This document shows, in pieces, positions 31,286-40,545 of a stretch of DNA of 64,000 bases; the first letter of the stretch is position 1, and each line of letters opens with the position of its first letter. Source of the stretch: Legionella rubrilucens (GTDB lineage: Bacteria > Pseudomonadota > Gammaproteobacteria > Legionellales > Legionellaceae); contig NZ_LNYT01000007.1 of assembly GCF_001468125.1 (NCBI RefSeq), forward strand, positions 576,650 to 640,649. Reading direction: 5' to 3'. A program made the position numbers and the translations under genes. The notes under the pieces are model-generated. The model was not told where the DNA came from. It searched no databases and saw only the letters and a program-made list of their open reading frames with translations.

Positions 31286-31299
31286 GACAAGGGAATTGA

Positions 31300-32778
31300 T
31301 TAATCCGAAGCCTTCTTCCGATCAGGGAAGATGTCCTTAAACTGGACGTGTTTGTTGCGCTCCATGGCCTGGACGCGTTTTTTATGAAAACCGCCTAAGG
31401 TGTAAACCAGAATAGGACCTACAAAGCTGAAAAGGCCCATGCCGAAGGCAATTTTATAAGACACGTCTTTGTTTAATAACAACAGGATTAAACAAATCAC
31501 CATCAGAAAAATGGCCACAAGACCAGTATAGGGCGAGCCGGGAGTTTTATAGCGCAAATCATCCGTGGTATACCCCGCAGCATACAGGCGTTTGCGGAAA
31601 TTGATCTGCGCCCAGCATAATGAAATCCAGGCGGTGGCGCCAGTGAAACCGGAAACCAGCAGCAAGGCAATGTAGAGCATGGACTGGCCGAAGAAATAAC
31701 CGGCAGCCAACAGCAGCCAGATGGCAATCAGCGTAACAATCCCCGCATTCTGGGGGACGGCATTGCGGTTGAGCTTGCTCAAGACATGGGGGGCCATGCC
31801 ATTGCGTGCCAGCGCATTTAAGGAGCGTACAATTCCGTAAACGCCGGAATTGGAGCAGGACAGGGTCGCCGTCAATGTCACAAAACTGGTGGCGGCGCCG
31901 GCCCAATGCAGACCATAAAAATTCAGCGCATCGGCAAAGACGGAATTGGCAAGTCCCGCTTTTTGCCAGGGGAAGATTAAAACCAGGCAGAACACAGGAA
32001 TGATGTAAATGAATAAAATCCTGAAGGTGACATTACGCACGGCACGCGGAATCATGCGGGCCGGGTCGATGGATTCGCCCGCTGCAAGGCCGATGATTTC
32101 CGAGCCTTGATAATTAACCAGCAGCAACACCATGGCCGTCAGCAAGACCAGGTAGCCATTAGGGAACAGGCCGCCCTGATCAAAAATGAATCGCCCGCCA
32201 ATCACCCCAGCCGGTTGCGGACCATGAATAAAACCAAAGAAAATCAGGATGGACAGCCCCACAAACCCCATTAACGCGGTGATTTTAATAATGGCAAGCC
32301 AGAACTCGATCTCACCGAAGGTGCCCACTTTGGCGATATTGATGTAGGTGATGAGAAGGCCGAAACACACGGCCCAGACGTAACCGTTAATGCCGGTAAA
32401 ATGCTGCATGATAATACCTCCGGCTATGCATTCGGCGGGAATGTAGGCCACCCAGCTAATCCAGTAGGACCAGCCGACGCCGCAGGCAATCGACGGGGAA
32501 ATGAATTCGGCCGTGTAGTTGATGAATGATCCCGAAATGGGGATGGCCACGGCTAGCTCACCCATACACAACATGGTCAGATAAATGATTAATCCGCCTA
32601 ACACATAAGCAATGAATACAGCGGGGCCGACCTGGTTAATGACTTCACCAGTACCAAGAAAATAACCTGATCCGATAATACCGCCTAATGCAATCAGTTG
32701 GACATGACGGTCTTTTAACCCGCGCTTGTAGCCGCCATCATCAATTGGCGAGCTGGTGTTATGGTTGTAATTAATCAC
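31300..32778 (-). CDS. amino acid permease, APC superfamily (AAT type)
   Basis: 492 residues with twelve membrane segments. The AAT-family N-terminus is clear: RGLKDRHVQLIALGGIIGSGYFLGTG, then VGPAVFIAYVLGG and the later GSEIIGLAAGE. These carriers import basic, aromatic or branched amino acids with protons; the specific substrate cannot be assigned. The start is GTG with a weak ribosome site, but the N-terminal match and a good promoter 41-68 bp upstream support it. Amino acids are the main carbon source of Legionella. Confidence 0.88.
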   Translation of the reverse strand: MINYNHNTSSPIDDGGYKRGLKDRHVQLIALGGIIGSGYFLGTGEVINQVGPAVFIAYVLGGLIIYLTMLCMGELAVAIPISGSFINYTAEFISPSIACGVGWSYWISWVAYIPAECIAGGIIMQHFTGINGYVWAVCFGLLITYINIAKVGTFGEIEFWLAIIKITALMGFVGLSILIFFGFIHGPQPAGVIGGRFIFDQGGLFPNGYLVLLTAMVLLLVNYQGSEIIGLAAGESIDPARMIPRAVRNVTFRILFIYIIPVFCLVLIFPWQKAGLANSVFADALNFYGLHWAGAATSFVTLTATLSCSNSGVYGIVRSLNALARNGMAPHVLSKLNRNAVPQNAGIVTLIAIWLLLAAGYFFGQSMLYIALLLVSGFTGATAWISLCWAQINFRKRLYAAGYTTDDLRYKTPGSPYTGLVAIFLMVICLILLLLNKDVSYKIAFGMGLFSFVGPILVYTLGGFHKKRVQAMERNKHVQFKDIFPDRKKASD

Positions 32779-32818
32779 TAACTGTTTGGTCTCTCAAAAA
32801 AAGTTAATAGGAGGCAGA

Positions 32819-32846
32819 ATTGTACAATAATTTTATAATCTGTCCA
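32819..32846 (-). promoter_or_regulatory. permease sigma-70 promoter
   Basis: Minus strand TGGACA (32841-32846), 16-bp spacer, TACAAT (32819-32824); both hexamers match 5 of 6 consensus bases. Confidence 0.55.
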
Positions 32847-32973
32847 TATTTTTTTACGGAGAAAAGGGACGGGAAAGAGATTTTTATAAGAAAATCTTCA
32901 TGAACGCAAGAGAAATTTTTTAATCCTTGCCTTCATTCGCCTTTTACCATAAAGGGTTACCTTTTTTTGCTTG

Positions 32974-34383
32974 TTAATCAACACCGAGAGTATAAAAACG
33001 CTCGACCCCGATGGCTTGAAGAAAAGCCGAATCGTGAGAAATGACAATCAGGGCGCCGGGAAATTCGCGCAAAACGGCAATGACATGGTTTTGGGTATCC
33101 AAATCGAGGTTATTGGTGATTTCATCAAGAATAAGGAGTTGCTGCGGCAAGGCAGCAATGACAGCCAGCGCCAACCGGGCTTTTTCACCACCGGACAGTG
33201 TGGCCACGGGCGCATGAACTTCCTCGTTTTTACGAAAAAGAAAAGCGTTTAAATGCCGGCGGATGGCCTGACTCTGCCAGCGAAGCGGCAACGATTCAAT
33301 GGTTTCATACACACTGAGCCTGGGATTAAGCGTGCTGTAATGCTGATCAAGGTAACCAATCGCCTCGTTTGCCGGCAGATGCCATTGCCCTCCCAGACGC
33401 GGTACCGTGTCTGACAACAGGGCCTTTACCAGTGTCGATTTGCCGACGCCATTAGGGCCGCTGATGGCAAGACGCTGATGACCGTTTAATGAAAAATGAA
33501 TGTTGTGGAAAAGGGGTTTGTCATACCCAATGATTCCATTCTGGATGCTGACCAGCAATTGATTGCCCTGCGTTTTGTGAGTCAGGGAAAAATCAGGCCG
33601 GATGATTTCGGCTTGCCGCAATCGCTCTTTTTCTTCAAGCCATTGCTGTTTTTCGTCATGGAGGTGTTTACTGTTTTTATTGGCTGTGCGCTGCCCTCGT
33701 CCCTGAGCGCTTCGCAGGGCCAGTTTGTCGCCATCGTATTTTTTTTCACCATGAATACGCTTTTTCTTTGCCCGTTCCTGCTCTTTCATCAACTGCTGAT
33801 GTAGCGCTTTTTTTTCCCGTGACAAGATGGAAAGCGCCTGATTTATTTTCTGCTGGCGTTGCAGCAGCGACTGGCAATAATCGTCATAAGATCCTTCATG
33901 CACCGTAATTTGTTGATTGTCCTGAATATGCCAGAGCGTATGGACGCTTTGACGCAATAACTGCCGATCATGAGAGGCGATAACCACCGCCCCAGGAAAT
34001 CGCTCAAGGAATTTGAGCAGGCTTTGCCGATTGCCGGCATCGAGATGATTGGTCGGTTCATCAAGCAACAGAAGGGAGGGCTGATGTGTTAACGCTTCAT
34101 TCAAGGCGGCATGGAAGCGTTGAGCACCGCTTAATGTCTCATAATGATCTCCGCGGGGTATTTGCGGCACGTGGCCAATCACAAGTCCTGGAGGATGGAT
34201 AATCAACCCTTCATCCGGACTCCGTTTTCCCGCGAGCAGGTTTAACAGGCTGGATTTGCCGCTGCCGTTTTTGCCGATGATGGCGATCCGCGCGCCAGGC
34301 ATAATCCGGGCAGTAAACTGGCTGAAACAGGGTTTATGAGGTAACGAGAGGCTGATCGCTTGCAATTCAACAGGTCTAAACAT
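32974..34383 (-). CDS. ABC-F family ATPase with shortened first cassette
   Basis: 469 residues, two ABC cassettes joined by a long charged coiled-coil linker (about 175-260) rich in Lys/Gln/Arg, as in ribosome-acting ABC-F proteins. Cassette 1: GKNGSGKSS, LSGAQRFHAAL, LLLLDEPTNHLD. Cassette 2: GPNGVGKST, LSGGEKARLAL, LLILDEITNNLD. In cassette 1 only about nine residues separate the Q-loop (VPQ) from the signature, so most of the helical subdomain and the arm are missing, and the signature is LSGAQ rather than LSGGQ. Total length is short for the family (500-650 is usual). No membrane segments. It may be a ribosome-protection or translation factor; resistance function is not shown. Confidence 0.85.
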   Translation of the reverse strand: MFRPVELQAISLSLPHKPCFSQFTARIMPGARIAIIGKNGSGKSSLLNLLAGKRSPDEGLIIHPPGLVIGHVPQIPRGDHYETLSGAQRFHAALNEALTHQPSLLLLDEPTNHLDAGNRQSLLKFLERFPGAVVIASHDRQLLRQSVHTLWHIQDNQQITVHEGSYDDYCQSLLQRQQKINQALSILSREKKALHQQLMKEQERAKKKRIHGEKKYDGDKLALRSAQGRGQRTANKNSKHLHDEKQQWLEEKERLRQAEIIRPDFSLTHKTQGNQLLVSIQNGIIGYDKPLFHNIHFSLNGHQRLAISGPNGVGKSTLVKALLSDTVPRLGGQWHLPANEAIGYLDQHYSTLNPRLSVYETIESLPLRWQSQAIRRHLNAFLFRKNEEVHAPVATLSGGEKARLALAVIAALPQQLLILDEITNNLDLDTQNHVIAVLREFPGALIVISHDSAFLQAIGVERFYTLGVD

Positions 34384-34438
34384 AACAATAACTCAAAAGA
34401 AGACTACCGCAGAGAGAAACCCTCTGGCCGTGTGCAAT

Positions 34439-34459
34439 TTATTGAGTAATGTTGTTCAT
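34439..34459 (-). promoter_or_regulatory. possible six-codon upstream ORF before the ABC-F gene
   Basis: Minus strand ATG to TAA encodes MNNITQ, 55 bp upstream of the ABC-F ATG. It is preceded by the inverted repeat CAGGTTCTACCTG (34462-34474) and followed by a small CAGAG/CTCTG hairpin. Some antibiotic-inducible ABC-F genes have such leaders, but the evidence here is thin. Confidence 0.25.
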
Positions 34460-34547
34460 TTCAGGTTCTACCTGTTGTATTAGTAATGCAAAAGCACAAT
34501 TTTAACCTGTTTCTCGACCATGATGCAAGCGGCCTACCATTACGTTT

Positions 34548-34576
34548 CCGGATTGGACTACACGAGTCCATTCCGG
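34548..34576 (-). terminator. stem-loop directly after the giant effector-like gene
   Basis: CCGGA-t-TGGACT-acacg-AGTCCA-t-TCCGG, an 11-bp stem interrupted by one T-T mismatch, starting 2 nt after the stop codon. There is no downstream T-run, so termination is likely but not certain. Confidence 0.55.
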
Positions 34577-34578
34577 GT

Positions 34579-37500
34579 TTAATGATTAAGCATCGCTTGA
34601 TTAGTACGACAGCATTCAACCAAATCATAGAGAGAAAAAACGGCTCGATTGAACTGCTGTTTCAATGCTTTGCCATAGAGTTCAATGAATGTTTCTATTT
34701 CCTCTCCAAGTGAACCCTGCTGCAGCGCAGCCATATCGTTTTCACTAAGAACGACATCATTGCCCTTAAGCCGTTCAATCAGGTGTTTTGCTGCTGCTTT
34801 TTTCTCCGTGCCTGTGAATTGGCTAAAAATAGACCAATGATAGCGCTCAGGCTTTGCATCCCGTGCCTCATGGTATTGCTCAAGAATGCTAATCAGGCTT
34901 GATACCGGATCCCGGGTATTGAGGTAGTCAATTAGATCCTCAAGTGTGCTAAGGGGCTTGTCGCAATGAAGCTCCTTCGCTAAAGCGTTGCCGTGTTGGG
35001 CCATGAACGCATCGAGGCGGTCATGCAAACGGCCATTAAGAAGCACGCCTTCATCGTGCAGGTTAATGCCTTTATGCGGGGATTTAAGGGCCTCAGCCAA
35101 CTGGCGAATGGCCGATTCCTTGTCGTCTTTGGTGTACTGGAACCAGGAAATGGCGTGTCGGGTTTGACCGTATTGACTCCTTTCCTGTTTGTAACTCTCC
35201 AACTCGTTCATCAGGGCAGCTAATAAGGGCTTATTATCGATCGTTAGGTTGAGGGCAGGAAGACTTTTTTCCTGAATCTTAAGTTCCTCCTGATCGGGCG
35301 TCTCTGCCTGTTCTTCTGGCGGTTCGATCAACAGCAATGGCTGTTGATGTTCCTCGGCCTCTCTTTTTTCCAGCATATCAAATAAGGAATGCAGTTGTTT
35401 TTTTTCGTCAAACCCGTGAGGCGTCAAATCATGCTTTTTCAGGTAGGCTCTGATTTGGCGGACAGCGTCTCGCGCTTCGGGTTGATTTAAGAGATTGAGC
35501 GCATCCTGATTTAAGTTGTCGTCGGCCTCTTTCTGAGTGGCATAGACTGGGAGTTTGCTTACCCATTCATCAATCAGGGGTTGAATTTCTTCCATCGCGG
35601 CGAGGTCATCCATGATTTTCTTTTCCAGTTCAAAATCATAAAAACGCATGTTCAGGTTCTGTTTTTTCCTAATCATTAAATCCTGGATGTGGGTAATGAT
35701 TTCTTTTATTGCCAAAGCCTGGTTGGCGAGCACCTGCGCCAGAGCCAGCGGCGAATTGGGAATCAGCAAGGCGTTGAGTTGGGCGCGCGGATCGTCAGCC
35801 AGTTCCTGTCTGGCTTTTTCAAACAGCGCTGGGAGGAGTAAATCACTGTGTTTTTCAAGGCGTTGCAGTGTCTCACTCGACAGGGCGCTGGCGGGCTTGC
35901 CGTTTAACAGCGTGACAATGACTAAGCCTTTTTTATGGGTTATTGCTTCCGCAATGACCTTGTCCAGCGGAAAGTGTTCTAACAGTACGCTGATAACCAG
36001 GGGTTTTTGCAGGTTGGCAGCAAAAATATCAATGATTTCCTGATTGACTGGCGGTTTTTTCTCAATCTGCTGAAGCAATTGATGAAGGATAACCTGATCA
36101 CCCTTATCCAGGGCATTGCTGATCAGGCGGCTGCGTAAAAGCCCATGACGATGCTCGTTTCGGACTTGAGAGGCCTTAAACAGGCCTTCATCGCCAATCA
36201 GGGCATAAATGGACGAATGCAGCGCAGCAAAGGGGCGATAACGCTCCGTTTTGACCAGCTCATACAGGCGGTAGAGGGCTTTGGGATAAACCCGTTCATA
36301 AATGGTTTGGGCATCGATTTCGGTATCGGGGTTGGCAACACCAAACAGTTTGTCCAGTTTTCCATGCAGGGCTTTTCTGTCATCAAAGGACATCGGGCTT
36401 GCCAGTAATTCATTGACCACCGCACTGGCCTGGTGTTCACAGGCGAGATCAAACAGCTTGTGTAAATCCGCAGTCTTAAATTGTTCCGTCTGCTTTAAAC
36501 GCTGCAGCAAGGGTACATCATCATGGGTCAGCGCATGATGAAGAAATTCCTGGTAGTTTGCAGCCATATCCACCTTATCTGCCGCATAAAGCAGAACGGC
36601 GGGGGTGGCATGATGGAACAGGCGGTTGAGGTTTTCTCCCAGTTCCCGGTGAAAATGATTGAGGAAATCCCTGTTTTGCAGCAGAGCGTGCAACAAATCG
36701 GCCGTTGGCTGCTGGATTGCCAGAGTAAACAGCGTGTCAGGAATCGGGTGCTCATGGACTTTTGCGCCGTATTTCAATAACAAAAGGACACCGTTCACGT
36801 GACCCTGTTGAATGGCGTCATACAGGGGCGAACCCTGGGCGCGAAAAGCCGTGTTGATATGCCGGCTTAACAGGGCAATGACCCGTTCATCCTCTCTGGC
36901 GACAGCCCGTTTAAGCAGCGCCATGTATACCGCGTTGTCGAGAACCTGATCGCCTTCAAGTAATTTCGCCAGCAGACCGTATTCTTTTTGAGCTTCCAGA
37001 TTGAAATAGTTCGCTGGATTGGCGCGAAAACCACGGTAGTTTTCGAGCATGAATTCAAAAATGGCCGTTTCTTTCCGAGCATAGGCTTTGACTAAAAGTT
37101 GTTCCTGTTCTTCGTTGTTTAAGTGAACAAACGACATGAGTTTCAGTGCAAAGGCAAACTGGTGGTGTTCAATGGCACGCATTAAAAGAGCAATCAGGCC
37201 GCTGATGGATTGGCGGGCTGTCCTGAGAAACGCTTTTTCGTCTGCGGCATTATCTGTTTTCTCGTGACTGAAGAGTAGGTGATCGTATACTTCGGTTAAT
37301 TGGTGAATGCATTCAGCAAAGTGAGAAGCCTGCAGCGAATCGGCCAAATGAATGGCTGCATCAAGCACCTCAGTATACTGATTATTGCTATTATAGGCGT
37401 CAAGCAGGATTTTAATGTAGGCTGAGGAGTAACGCGGGTAGCGGGCGGCAAGCTTTTCACAAAACTCACGGCTGCCTATGCTCACGGCATGAAGCAGGTA

Positions 37501-39444
37501 GTCCTGTTTCTGGTCTGCGCTTAATTTTTTCCAGGCACGGAAGATGAAACCGATTTCCCCGGCGCTAATCAATTGGTGAATTAACGCTTTGTTTTCTTTC
37601 GTGAAGAATTCAGACGCGTCGACAGGCACGGCTAAAATTGCTTGAACCTTTTCGAATTCAAAACCAGCCATCGCGGCTTTTAGGGCTTTTGCCGTGTACG
37701 ATTTGTCGAGACGAAAACCCCTCTTCGCCAGAAAGGTTGCCATCGCTTTATTGCCTGTCTCGCACGCAAAGGCCAACGCATCAATTCCAAAGGAATCGGC
37801 CTCCTCTGTCCAGTGCTTCTCAATGAGTTCATTGCGGCCATAGCGGCATAACACCAAAAAAGTGTGCAAATCCAGGCCCTGGCTTAAATCAGGGCTGGGA
37901 TGGCTAATGAGTTCGCGGTAGCGATCGGTGCCGGATGTACTGTCCATCCAGGCTTCAAAGAAACGACGATCTTTACGCTTCAGAAGTTGCGGAATCATGC
38001 TGGCATCGACTTTAAGGCCCACTTCCAGAAGCTGTATAAAGGTAGGCAAAGACAGTTTCTGTACCGATTTAAGGCTCAAATTTCTGGTTTTGGCACTGAC
38101 CGATGACTTGTCCTTACGGCTTAATTCCTTTATTTCATTGAGCCAGAACTGTACGACAGACTGGCGATCATGCTCTGCAGCAACCCGTAATGCCTCACTT
38201 AAATAGTGGAAGGGGAGGTCGGGTAGATAAGCCCTCAGTGTTTTCAGGCAATCAACATCCCCTCGCTTGCTGATCTTATGAAGAATATCCGTCAGCTGGG
38301 TGGGTGAGAGCACAGTGTAATCAATGGCGTGTTTTTTATAGAGTTCAAACACGGCACGAAGGCAGGCTGCATTACGGCACTCTGCTGCTTTGATGAGAAA
38401 ATGGAAGTCCTTGCTGATGTAAGCCTTAAAAGACTGTTTCTGGCTGTCAGAAGCGTATTCGCTCTCATAGGCCTCAAGCAGTTGTGCAAACAATTCCGGA
38501 TTGCCCTGCCAGAGTGCATAAGTCAGCAGATGGAGCTTGTCGTCTCTGTTTTTTAGTCTGTAGAGTTTGAGCAGTTCCTTATTCCAGCGATCGGTGTGCA
38601 TGATGTAGGCAGCCTGGTAGGGCGTTACCCGATTATGATCAAGGTAGGCCTGGATGGTGTCCGTGTCATTAACATAGGCTGCAAAATACAGGCTGTTGTA
38701 AACCCATTCTTTGTCGGTGATGCCTATCTGGCGATCAAACTCGGTTTGAGTAAATGGGCTTAACAGGGCTTTTTTGTCAGGGTAGACGGCAGGGCTTGGA
38801 TCATGCGGATTGGCGTAAATGTGAATGCTCAATCCCACGTGATCATCCGGGTAGCCAAATTGGCGGGATAATTCCTCGATAACCTCACTGGCTTTGGTAA
38901 ATGTGCGGATGTTTTTTGTCTGTTCACCTGAAACCGCTTGATTCGGATTGTCTTCATCGTAATTGGGATCATAAATTTCATAGCCGCCATTTTTAAACGT
39001 CACTTCAATGGCATGATTATGAGAGGCTACATAGCAGGAGCGTCCATCATGGCGCAGTTGGTCAAGTATGGCTGCCCATTGAGTCTTGCTTTCGACTAAA
39101 CCAATGGCAAATTCTTTCCTGATGGGTTTGCCGTGGATGAGAACCGCTTTTTCCATGTCCCCCTGCAGCGATTTGGCCTGGGTGTACTTGTTGCGGTTAA
39201 ATTCAATTTCGATGTCGCGGATAAAAAGATCCAGCTTGTTGCCATTGCCATAAACATAGTCCTTGGGCGGGTTTGCCAGTTGACGGCACAGGTCGAAAAA
39301 TTCGTCTTCCCGACCCTCAAGACGATAACGAATCCGTAAGCAGACCAGCCCGCCGCAGACACCTTCAGGATTTAATTGAATGGCGGTGTCATTACGGCTT
39401 AAAAGACGGTTAATGGAATTGATCATTTGAATTTGAGCTGGCAT
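34579..39444 (-). CDS. giant ankyrin-like protein with YopT-like (C58) Cys-His-Asp N-terminus
   Basis: About 1621 residues. ATG at 39444 follows GAGAAG at 4 nt; the frame runs further but without a ribosome site. Residues 1-165 carry a C58/YopT-like set: Cys30 in GVCGGLVCL, His144 in SHNHAIEV and Asp159 in YEIYDPNYDED, matching the order and local context of YopT/AvrPphB papain-like proteases. Residues of about 240-1150 form a helical solenoid with degenerate ankyrin-like units (for example ALAFACETGNKAMATFLAKRG and PLYDAIQQGHVNGVLLLLKYG). A charged, coiled-coil-prone part follows. The C-terminus has two copies of a helical module (about 1420-1500 and 1515-1605) found in other Legionella effectors. 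No signal peptide. The overall design indicates a Dot/Icm-translocated effector; protease activity is inferred. Confidence 0.75.
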   Translation of the reverse strand: MPAQIQMINSINRLLSRNDTAIQLNPEGVCGGLVCLRIRYRLEGREDEFFDLCRQLANPPKDYVYGNGNKLDLFIRDIEIEFNRNKYTQAKSLQGDMEKAVLIHGKPIRKEFAIGLVESKTQWAAILDQLRHDGRSCYVASHNHAIEVTFKNGGYEIYDPNYDEDNPNQAVSGEQTKNIRTFTKASEVIEELSRQFGYPDDHVGLSIHIYANPHDPSPAVYPDKKALLSPFTQTEFDRQIGITDKEWVYNSLYFAAYVNDTDTIQAYLDHNRVTPYQAAYIMHTDRWNKELLKLYRLKNRDDKLHLLTYALWQGNPELFAQLLEAYESEYASDSQKQSFKAYISKDFHFLIKAAECRNAACLRAVFELYKKHAIDYTVLSPTQLTDILHKISKRGDVDCLKTLRAYLPDLPFHYLSEALRVAAEHDRQSVVQFWLNEIKELSRKDKSSVSAKTRNLSLKSVQKLSLPTFIQLLEVGLKVDASMIPQLLKRKDRRFFEAWMDSTSGTDRYRELISHPSPDLSQGLDLHTFLVLCRYGRNELIEKHWTEEADSFGIDALAFACETGNKAMATFLAKRGFRLDKSYTAKALKAAMAGFEFEKVQAILAVPVDASEFFTKENKALIHQLISAGEIGFIFRAWKKLSADQKQDYLLHAVSIGSREFCEKLAARYPRYSSAYIKILLDAYNSNNQYTEVLDAAIHLADSLQASHFAECIHQLTEVYDHLLFSHEKTDNAADEKAFLRTARQSISGLIALLMRAIEHHQFAFALKLMSFVHLNNEEQEQLLVKAYARKETAIFEFMLENYRGFRANPANYFNLEAQKEYGLLAKLLEGDQVLDNAVYMALLKRAVAREDERVIALLSRHINTAFRAQGSPLYDAIQQGHVNGVLLLLKYGAKVHEHPIPDTLFTLAIQQPTADLLHALLQNRDFLNHFHRELGENLNRLFHHATPAVLLYAADKVDMAANYQEFLHHALTHDDVPLLQRLKQTEQFKTADLHKLFDLACEHQASAVVNELLASPMSFDDRKALHGKLDKLFGVANPDTEIDAQTIYERVYPKALYRLYELVKTERYRPFAALHSSIYALIGDEGLFKASQVRNEHRHGLLRSRLISNALDKGDQVILHQLLQQIEKKPPVNQEIIDIFAANLQKPLVISVLLEHFPLDKVIAEAITHKKGLVIVTLLNGKPASALSSETLQRLEKHSDLLLPALFEKARQELADDPRAQLNALLIPNSPLALAQVLANQALAIKEIITHIQDLMIRKKQNLNMRFYDFELEKKIMDDLAAMEEIQPLIDEWVSKLPVYATQKEADDNLNQDALNLLNQPEARDAVRQIRAYLKKHDLTPHGFDEKKQLHSLFDMLEKREAEEHQQPLLLIEPPEEQAETPDQEELKIQEKSLPALNLTIDNKPLLAALMNELESYKQERSQYGQTRHAISWFQYTKDDKESAIRQLAEALKSPHKGINLHDEGVLLNGRLHDRLDAFMAQHGNALAKELHCDKPLSTLEDLIDYLNTRDPVSSLISILEQYHEARDAKPERYHWSIFSQFTGTEKKAAAKHLIERLKGNDVVLSENDMAALQQGSLGEEIETFIELYGKALKQQFNRAVFSLYDLVECCRTNQAMLNH

Positions 39445-39573
39445 GTTACTTCTCAAAGTGATTAACAACGCGTCAATTTTAACTGATTCTGTATAGATAA
39501 AAAACAGCAACAAGGGGTTAGGGGCTGACTTTTACAGGAATTTACGTGAACTTAACAAATGCAGGGGGGAATT

Positions 39574-39661
39574 TGGCGGAGAGAGAGGGATTCGAACCCT
39601 CGATACGTTTCCGTATACACACTTTCCAGGCGTGCGCCTTCGACCGCTCGGCCATCTCTCC
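39574..39661 (-). tRNA. tRNA-Ser (anticodon GGA)
   Basis: Minus strand, 88 nt including an encoded CCA. The acceptor arm GGAGAGA pairs with TCTCTCC before G-CCA, the D-arm has GGCCGAGCGGTCGAAGG, the anticodon loop is CTGGAAA (GGA), a long variable arm (TATACGG...CGTAT) is present as expected for serine tRNA, and the T-arm has GGTTCGAATCC. It reads UCC/UCU codons. It lies between the giant effector-like gene and the next unknown gene; no integrase or duplicated 3' end is visible nearby. Confidence 0.95.
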
Positions 39662-39799
39662 AAGAGTGGGTGAGAATATACGCAATGGCTTAAAAAATCA
39701 ATGCCTGATGCGACAAAGCCATGAAATATCATTATAGATACACTTTGACTTTTATATGAGCGGTTATTATGATGCAGGAAAAATAAATGAGATGATAAT

Positions 39800-40501
39800 A
39801 TGTACGTTATTGCACTTTGTGGTCCAATTGGAGCCAATCTTAAGCAACTGGCAAAGCAGATTTCCGAAACAATCCAATTCCGTAAGGTAGAAATCGTCAG
39901 GGAAGAATGGATACGGAATGAAAAAGGTGATTATGTTGTTACTGATTTAATTGCGAAAATAAAACAGAAACAGGGCGTTTGTCTGTTGGTGGGGCATTTT
40001 TTTCTGGTGCAGGATGCACTGGAAAAAGCATTTGACTCCGCGTTAAAATCGAAGTCAAAGGAAGAGGCAGAATCTGCTCCCTCAGCAGTGCAGGCAACGG
40101 AAAAATCAAAGACTGGCATTATCGATCTGAAACTTTTCCTGAAAACCGATTCAGATCAGTGCTACCAGCATTACCTGCTGGAAAAATTACATGAAAAAAA
40201 TTTGGGCCACCCGAAGGAGACAAAGGGCGCGGTTAATAATGAGGCAGTGGATTCAACGGAAACACTCTTGGCTGAGATTTTACAGATCAATCAAGTGTAT
40301 GAAAAATCGATTAAACCAATAAACGACACCATCATTAATCCTTCACAAAAACAAGCCCATATCATGGTGCACGACAGCGCCAACCAGGGAATCATCTGCA
40401 CACTGATTAATTCAATCGTAAACCCCGTGCCTGTTGAGCCAGTATTTGACGAAGAGCAGAAACCCGATCCAGAACCCACTGGCCCCCGCTTCTTTTCATA
40501 A
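39800..40501 (+). CDS. degenerate uridine-kinase-like protein, possible effector
   Basis: 233 residues. The N-terminus looks like a nucleoside kinase strand-loop-helix (VIALCGPIGANLKQLAKQI) but the P-loop is broken: the GxGKS/T end reads GANLKQ. A later segment, DLKLFLKTDSDQCYQHYLLEKLH, resembles the LID-preceding part of uridine kinases (IFVDTDADxRLxRRLxRD), again with the key Arg residues lost. A polar insertion (about 80-112) and a Glu/Pro-rich tail ending in GPRFFS follow. No signal peptide. This could be a pseudo-kinase; the acidic, hydrophobic-ended tail would suit a Dot/Icm substrate. The gene lies just downstream of tRNA-Ser on the opposite strand. Confidence 0.5.
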   Translation: MYVIALCGPIGANLKQLAKQISETIQFRKVEIVREEWIRNEKGDYVVTDLIAKIKQKQGVCLLVGHFFLVQDALEKAFDSALKSKSKEEAESAPSAVQATEKSKTGIIDLKLFLKTDSDQCYQHYLLEKLHEKNLGHPKETKGAVNNEAVDSTETLLAEILQINQVYEKSIKPINDTIINPSQKQAHIMVHDSANQGIICTLINSIVNPVPVEPVFDEEQKPDPEPTGPRFFS

Positions 40502-40545
40502 TGTCTATAGTTACTTATAGGTAAAGGTCTTTAAACGGGCAGATT

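Noticed and set aside
39574..39661. tRNA-Ser as an integration site of a genomic island
   Set aside because: No integrase and no duplicated tRNA 3' end were seen in the window.
39546..39737. Plus-strand reading frame over the tRNA
   Set aside because: It overlaps the whole tRNA-Ser gene; the tRNA structure explains the sequence.
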